Assembly (NCBI GenBank): GCA_907163375.1
Contig: CAJQUW010007430.1
Coordinates: 100,233 to 164,232, forward strand
Length of the DNA: 64,000 nucleotides
Direction of reading: 5' to 3'
Source of the DNA: Prostheceraeus crozeri
Lineage: Eukaryota > Platyhelminthes > Polycladida > Euryleptidae
Positions within the stretch are counted from its first letter, which is position 1, and each line of letters opens with the position of its first letter. Below, piece by piece: positions 51,101 to 60,100 of this stretch. The notes below the pieces were generated by a model. That model ran no database searches. It was not told the DNA's origin and worked only from the letters and a program-made list of their open reading frames with translations. Position numbers and translations under genes: made by a program.

Positions 51101-54100
51101 GAAGTTATCAATATCAGTCCAATGATTTTTAGCGAAATCAGAAATCAAGCAAATAGCTCTATCATACGCTGGGGTAAAGGTTCACAACATCTAAAGAAAT
51201 AAATGTGGAATTTTCGGTTATGTCATTAGAGTTTAACTTCTCGAAGTCATTCATTAGTTGCAAAGAGCTTGATAGATGTGCTGGTACGTAATTAGTCAGT
51301 TGATTTAATATTCTACCGCAAAACCAATCGATTTTGTTTCCTGGTGTATTCACCACCGAAGCTATAGGCCTCAGGGGAAAAGAATTTTTATCAGTTTTCT
51401 CCTTGTGATCTTTAATTAATGTATAGAAAGAAGCTGGTGAAGTGCCTGATACCAACATACGCTGCATGTTAGAACTACTCATTTTGCTTTTTAAGACGTT
51501 ATTAACTAATTGGTTCGCTTGTTTTTCTAGAGATTTGTGCTTACTTTTATCAATGCGTTTATAGATAGCTTCCTCCATGAGGATACTCTCGGTTCTATTG
51601 ACAATATCATTGTCATGGGTAACACAAAGCCGGTTACTTTTGTCTGTGGCGACAACAGATAATTCGTTTTGTTTTAAAAAGTGCTTACTATTTTTTATTT
51701 GTTTGTTAATTTTCCTAAATGATTTACTTTGCTTACAAAATTCGGCCTCCTGACTAACGGCATTAATAACCTCTTTTTTGAAAAGGGCAAGATTTAACTC
51801 CTCGTCGTTAGGCATCGTTTTTGGCATTTTAATTCTATTTTTATGGAATGGAATATCGATACTAGCACTGCTACTGTGTGTATTTGAAGCGTTAGACATA
51901 AACACATCATCACGGCAACGATCTGGCTACGCCAGTGAAGATTAAAAGTAAGTTTGTCTAATGCAAGCTCAACATCATCCATGAAGTTGTCATTTAAGAG
52001 AGGTGGAATGCGAAAATTTGGACCTTTAGCAATGAGATCACTTAAGTAGCTAGGTAGAAAAATATCTGTCTCATTGCTGTATTCTTTGCAATTACGATTG
52101 CCATGAGACAACTGGGGCTTACTTGTGGTATCCATGAGAGCTGGAGAGTGGCATAAGTATTCATCCACATGTTCAAAAGGAAACTTTGGCACATAATCAC
52201 ACTTTTATGAATCTCGTTCCCATGGGAATGCATTATTTGAAATTTTACTCCACTTTGCAAAATGACGCGAATATTTCAAACATTCCTCTTTACGTAAATC
52301 CTCAACTAAGCTAGTAAGCATATGATGTAGAACAGGACGAGTGACATCTCTGGTTATTGTCAAATAGTCGTAACCACGTTGCTGCTCCAAAAGGAACAGT
52401 TTTTCTCGTAATTGTGCCATGGAAGTACGAAGAAATTCCATTTCCAACGACTTCGTTTTTCTGAGGACAACTCTATTTTCCAACATATCCTCCGGTACGT
52501 TAATCATATTGGAGATGAATATAGGAACGACCGCATTTGAAATACACGCTTGCAAAAATAGTAAGTCGCACATAACTCGGACGTATCTTACCTGCAAGTT
52601 AATAAAAGATTTTGCATGAGCTCGCACATCAGAATTGATGATGGCGGAAATTACATAATAGATGGCTGAAGGTCATCTTGTCAATATGTTAAGAAATAGG
52701 AATCATGTATCTTTGCAATATCAAGAGAAAAGTTTGAAGCATTGACCACAAATATGACATGCTTCGTAACCTTTGCTGAATGTAGCGGATGTTCTAGATT
52801 TTCTCTTTGTAAAAATTGCTTTTTCGCAGACTTAGCCCATTGCAAGACATTATATTTTGAAATTAGGGAAACTCTATACAAGTAGTTCAAACTTCGAGAT
52901 GCATAGACTTCTTTACGATTCTTAATTAAATCAATTGTATCATTTCTCTTGTACAGATGGTGAATGCAGAATAACAGAAGCAGGGTTATCTTTTGTTAAA
53001 GGATAGAATGACTAGTTCTCACAGATAATGGCGCTGTCATTTTGTAGCTACATGATAGACCCAAAATACATCCAACAAGTCTTACTTTGATTTACACTGC
53101 TTAATCTTTAATTGCAGTTAAAAAGGTGGACAAAAGTACTGCCGGTACCCATGAAATGTCTAATAGAATAATATGTAAGAGCTATTCATGTGAGGCTATT
53201 GTTAAGGTGCAGATTGAATCGAATTTCAGCTCCTTGGTCGGCTTCTGAGCTAAGGTGTGTGTTGCTAGTTTCCTTACGATCATAAAAGAAGCTTTTATTC
53301 CCGAGAAGCTGTTCTTGGCATATAGCATGCTGGTGATGATAACATAACATTATGTTAAGAAATGTAGCTTGCTTTCTTTTTCCCATTTAATATCACCTCA
53401 ATGCTTGTTGTCGACGCTCAGTTAAATAGTGTCGCTGTCACGTTATCTTCTCATTTTTTGTCGTCATAAGTTGGCTGCGTATCAATGCTAAACTGAGCGA
53501 TAAAATTCCAGCCATTGTAAGTAAGCAATTGTAAGTGACTACTTCTATCGATCACTTCGGTTTCGTTATGTTTTAATGTGGATTGTGGACTCTGATTTGG
53601 ATTTCATGGTGGGCAGCTCAATATTTTACATTACAACATAGCGTCAAATCACGTAGTAAAGGTCTTACAAATAGAGGAACTGTCAATTCACTTTCAAACT
53701 GAACAAAGTCATGGGATATAAATTGAATTTCTGTAAGAGGCTGGCAATGAAGATTCGGCGGCAGATCAAATACATTCGACAGATTTGTTCCGTTCATATT
53801 GAACATAGTGATTTGAAACTCCAGAGTGATCTCTTTAATAGTAACTGGATTTAGAGTTATATTGATTCATATTATTTTTCAGTCGCATTCAGAATCGAAA
53901 ACAGTATCAATAATCCATCAAAGTACACGTCATGCTTCCTCATCACCCTCTTTTCCGTACAGGTTCGACCAAGAGAAGCTATCCGGCGCCAAGAATCTCC
54001 CCTCTACAGATGACACTAAGAAGTAGGGTACTTGTCGTTTTTTCGTGTGTCACCGTGTTTCAGACATCATATTTCATATAGCAGCTTCTTCAGTTATCAT

Positions 54101-57100
54101 TTTATAGTGGCTACTCGTTTTAATTTTGTTAAGAAATCGGCATGTTTTGCGGAAATTCCGATAACCGAACATGCAACATCTCTAGACACCTCTCTAAGAC
54201 AACTGATCCCTCCTTAATTTTACCAACTGCTATGTAATCTGAGAGATCATTGGATGGCGGTATTTTACCATCTGTTTGTCAGAGAAATGCATTTAAGGGC
54301 ATCTTCAGCATACATGTAGTTAAGTATATGTATGCTTATTTCAACCAACGCCTTAAATGTGATTTCTGTGACTCACATTTCAACAGATCTATGCGAGTGT
54401 TTTCGGTGAACCTCCATGTTAACGTTATGAAACAGCAACCTTATCGCTTAAATCTATCGAATATTCATAATCGCTTTTCAAAGAGATTTTTCTGTACCAT
54501 AACACTCACTACCATTGGTCTACACCAGCTTACCCGACATCTTGTCGATCGATTAACCACTCTCCATCCTTCTTGATTCTTGCGATATCGAAATAATAAA
54601 TGAAATATAAAAGCTGCTATCGAAATATGATGTTGAATCCTGCATGTTTCACATCTGACCGCACGCGTTGGTTGCGCTTGTTTACTCACAGTTACTTGAC
54701 GTTGATCTATGAATTCTTACATTCCTTAAGTTTTTCACGTTTATTGCTTAACCCAATCTTGGTATTATTAACGCATTAACAAAGCTTCGGCTTATCGCTT
54801 GTAGTATCAATAGAGAAACTTCTCGATCATGTAGATCGACATTTTCTTCAGAATGAATTGCAGCTGTCGAGTCTTGAAAATATAAAGGACATCAACGCTA
54901 CTACTGATAATGCAACTATGTCACGAAAGCAAGCATGAAAGCAACATGAAATGAAAGTGACAATGCGCATTAATTAGAGCAAAAATTTGCCAGCTGCTAG
55001 CATATTGACCAAATATGTAGGTATGTTGTCATAACCTCTTTGATTCAACACGGAGACACGGATTTACATGATCGTCGTTTCTTATTATAATCATGACTAA
55101 ATGTCTCAAATGAAAAGACTTCTTGATAATACTAGTAGTTCAGAATCTGATTTAAATATCAGGTAGCTCTTTGTATATTTTATGCATTTTGCATCAGTAG
55201 ATTCGATTGCTGCATGCCAAATGGGGATAACTTTTTTTAATAACAGGATTTATTCGACTTTTATACTTATAATAAAATTCAATTGTCATGAATGCAGAGA
55301 TTTTGTGATATTAAGTTCTTCTAACTAGACTTAATTGCCCACAAAATTGTCTCGCCGATTTTATTTTTCCTGAATTTGTTAGAGCGATCAAGTGGAGGTC
55401 AATTGACACGGTTGGAGATATCGTATTAGCGACATACGACAGATGTTCTTTAGCAGATAATGTGAATGAGATTACTTATAACACAACCGGTTAAAGAAAC
55501 TGATTTCTTACATGGCGCTTCGTAGTTGCTTACAGAAATTCAAATTATCTTCTTGCAAGATGCATGATTTGTAAATAAGCACTACCTGCACCGAAACATT
55601 GTTCTGGTGTTTTAATAAATTGACATCGAGACAAAGTTGTTTTCAGTGTAGTAAGGGATTAACAACATAACATCGTTGGAAGAATTTGCTCATTAATAAG
55701 GTAAGTAATGCCTCGACAGGATACCGCCTTAGACATATTAAACATAGTAGTATAGAAGTGTCACGATGAAGAAGCGCAATTGCCCACATCTACTTGATGT
55801 GTCATTTTTCATCAATTCATCAAGTCTTCATTGTACATAAACTCTAACTAAAAGTTTGTGTTCCTATCCCTTCAACGTATCATTTTCATGGACCCATCGT
55901 TTCGGATTCGAACAAAACAGAGGCTCTAAACATGCATCACTAGGAGACCTCGACTGAATATCTTATTATGTCTTGCTACACGTGTTACCTGTTTCAAGGC
56001 CTGCGCTCACCCTGAATGCACCCACCTGCACAAATGTTATTACGGATTCTTTTGATGTCTACATTATTTCGGAATTCTCGTTTCATGACTTGTATGAGTA
56101 ACATTTCTTCTGACATTCTAATGCGAACAACATGTGGAATACTCAAAATGTTGTAATGTGAAGGAAGATCAAATGATAGATAATTGATTGATTGATAATA
56201 GATGCTTGATTTTTTTCTATCTTTGAAGGCCTGGAGTTGTGGAGAACTCGTCCTCTGTTTCCTAAATACAAGTGTACATATAGACCTACAGTCAGTGCAT
56301 GTGAAACGTGCATCTTTCTATCTCTTAAAGTTTGGGTGCGCAGAGAACTCGCTATCTGTTTCCTAGATGCAAATGGACCTATGTGCCACGTGTGCATCAT
56401 GCATGTCACGAGAAGTTCTGAAAATAATAATGTACTATTTGTGATTTGCATCATGCAATCTATCTTGGTATCTGTGCTAATGAGTGCATCTTCTGTAAGA
56501 GCTAGATCATTTGGACATTTGGGAGATGCACGTAGAGGCACAGTGTACATCTGCCTCCTCTTTTGCACTATCCTATTGCACCTCCAGACATGGTTTCCTA
56601 TTTACCACAGTAAAAGTGGAATATTATTATTATATATATTTACATGAAATAGTGCTTACTTATCATTTCTCATTATTAATCATTTTATGAGAATCACGGC
56701 GTTCAACTTTCGCTATCGATTCTCCTACTCAGTACGTATAGTAGGGTGTGAAGCAGTTAAGGTTTTTTCATAATTGTGAGAAAAAGCATTGAGGTGAAGC
56801 TGCATATAAAAATCCGTTTCCTACTGCTTAATTGCGAGTATAATTTGAGTAATGAAGCTTCATTGTGCATCGGGAGAAGCTGCAAAGATTCTGGTCTCTA
56901 ACCGCGGCAGGAATGCCCTTGAAAAATAATCCATATCTGCGGAAGCAGTCACATTATATTTTAATTGACCAGTCGTCGCGAGATCAACTTTAAAAAAAGT
57001 GCGTCATTCCACGACGATTCCACCAATTTTTGAAAATCGTGTGGCACTTAATCTCAGATTTTGCTCATTTTTAGATATATGTTTACTATGCCATAGAAAA

Positions 57101-60100
57101 CACCAAATCTGAAATATTAGCTTCCAATTCTGAATATCGAGGAATCTAGAGCTATTTTTAGAAATTTAATTTTTTCCAAATTTTTGAAATTCTCAAAATT
57201 TGAATTTTTACGCTGCTGTAACTTTTTTCTGTATGTTCGTTACTCAGTCAAACTTTAATGGCATAAAGGAATTCCTGCATGAATTTCAACGGGTAACTGG
57301 CATGCAGAACGGAGCTACATGGCTCCAAAGATGGTAAAAAATAGGTTCCGCGAAAAAACACAAAAAAATTAAACTGATCTCACAACTTTCTGTATTCTTG
57401 TTACCCGTAATAGCCATGACATTTGTGTTGCTGTATATCAGTGCGCTTCACATCTGTGATCTTAAGCGGTAACCAGAATGCAGAGAGCTACACCAGGCAT
57501 TCAAAAATCGTGTTTTTTTCAAAAAATGCCAAAAATGGCTGTTTTCAAGCTGGGCTAGCTTTTTTCTGTATGCCAGTTTTGACTCCAAATTGATACTGAA
57601 ACTCAGAAACATGCTCAATTACTTGTAGAAGAAATTTGATCAGGTAACCGATTTTTAAAGTGCTATAAATTGTCCAAGTTTGATTTTGCACAAATTTTCA
57701 GTAATTGATGTCAATATCACATGAGTAGTATCGAGAAATAGCATTTATAGTGCAATAGCACTTGAAAATGTTAAGTTGGTGTGCGGTAAGAAATCGTTCC
57801 CTTTGATAGATATTATGCATGAAACTTTGGTGTATTGCAATAGAGCCAAATATGACTTTCGAAGTTCGAGTTTTGTTGGACTAGATATGCTTTATCAATC
57901 GACATGGTACTTTTGAATAGTAAAGTTTGTACGAAATGCTCAGGATCGATTTATCTTACTGTTTTCTGAAGTTATCAATTACTTTTAGTAATTTCAGCTA
58001 TTCTAATGGTGAGATATCAACGGACAACGGAGACAGGTTTCATATATCTACTGTAGGTTGATAATTATAGTTATTTTAGTTACTTTAAAGCTACCATATC
58101 GGTACTACATGGCATCCACAAATTGCTGGAACCAAACCACTCGAAAAGTGCGGAGCCGTTGTAAAACTTCAGTGTCTCCGCCTCCCTGCTTATAAGTTAT
58201 GACACATGTGCATCATCGCAACATTTAGATAAGATTTTTTCATTGATGAGAGCATTTCTGTGTTTCTATTAACGTGATTTATATTGCTTTCATTGATAAT
58301 AATAGATCCTGAAGACAAGCTGATGCATTATCATTTTATCAATTCATACGCTGGTGAGCATAATAGTTGTATGATATTTTCGAAAATTCAGCGCAACTAG
58401 ATTTGGTAGGAACATTGTTTAAGATATGTGAATAATTAAGGTAGAAATATTAAGCTTAATATTAATATTAAGCCAGACTATTAAAATTGTCATTTTATTC
58501 TAAATTTAAAACCAGCATTCTTCCAAATTACGGTGTACAGTATATTGATCTGACGCGGTCGGGCAAAAAATTCAAACACTTAAAATCAAACTATCAATGT
58601 CGACAGCTCCAGACTCTCTTTCCTTCTGTTAATTTCTGCCTGGAGAGATTTTATAAGCGTAGCTTATCTGAATCGCAGATTAATTGTGATGGAGTCGGAG
58701 GCCAGGATAGATGTGAAACTGACTGGTGATTAAATATTGTCATTATTGAAACAAGCCAAGCAGTATTGATACAGACTGGAATTGAAAAACACTGAAGTCG
58801 TCTCGATTTTTTGCTGTACCACCGTTTTGATAACAATTTTAGCAGCCAGACTTATATTCCAACTTAATTAGTGACAATAAAATTAATATGTTGCTTGCAA
58901 ATTTGAAAGGAGTTACGATGAGCGTTGGATGGTTATTAGTTTCATGAGCTTTGAATGGAAATGATTGATGGAACACGGAAATTCTCAAAATGAGATCATG
59001 AGCATGAAAATAATTCTGATGGAGTATGAAACATTCTGAATATGTTAATATTAAATTTATATAATGTTGTGTATGAACTGTGCTGTGCAAATGAAATTTC
59101 AAATTAAAGGGTATATTGCAATCTAAATTCATGAAATTGATGATAGCATAGCTACTGTACATTCAGTATTTTTCTTGGATTTTCGTGTAAGATCTGATGA
59201 TGTAATTATTGCGATACTTGTGTGTTCGAACATGTCAATGGCGGCTGGCCCAATCATGGTTTATGCGCTCCCGACACATGCAAGATTAACGATCTAATTG
59301 AACGCAATCATAACTACTGATGTTATTATTACTTATTATTTTCAAAGATATGCTGCACACATAACCACAGAATATGTCAGAATCGTGTTATAAATGTGCA
59401 GACAATAAAGCATCAGCAGATATTTTGACCACAAAAGCATGTTGTGTGTTGTTGTCGTCTGTTGTCTTCGTACTTGCTCTATTGATATCTGCTTTGTATC
59501 GTATCACTGAATCATTTAAAAGTAGCAGTGCCAGCATTATTTTCAAGTTATCGTGAAATTAACATTCATCGACTTCACGCAGCCGTATCGATGACACTAG
59601 ATGCATTCGATCAATTGTTGTTGACATGGACCTATCCAAGAGCAGATTTGCGAAATATTTCATTCAGGTTAGTGTCAACATAACCTGAATGTAAGCGTAT
59701 GTATGGTTTGGCTGCAGCTGATTAGATGAGGCTACTTTCAATTTTTTTATTCACAAGAGCAGAAAGTTTGATTGCCACGGAAAAGATAAAATATCTATTT
59801 CTTATTGAATAGCAAATATTGATTTCTTGTCGTCTCAAGTAGTTGCTAGATTAACATTTTATGCGATCCGTGTCCACTTATTGAAACAAGGACTTCTTCC
59901 CTACCTGATGCAAAAGCAAAGTGGAAAAGAAAATTAATCGAATTTATGCTTGATGTGCACAATGCACGTACCGTAGATGATCGATTGGGCATAACAGATT
60001 CCTATCCAAGAAAGTAAATGTTGTTTCCTGTACTTTTTGTTAACTCAACATTCCTTCATCAATATATCAATCTCATTGATTCTCTTTCGCAGCCATGATC

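Larger units (their letters stand above)
49850..52640 (-). mobile_element. Penelope-like retroelement (GIY-YIG type)
   Basis: A minus-strand ORF set encodes the PLE N-terminal region, RT and GIY-YIG endonuclease (49933-52627). Directly downstream of the stop is a conserved PLE 3' tract with GACCCGAAACGTCGG (49863-49893). Exact borders and target duplication not found. Confidence 0.75.

Noticed and set aside
58487-58729. 80-codon + ORF in intron 10
   Set aside because: No splice link to the ARHGAP1 frame, no motif, and AT-rich composition like its surroundings.
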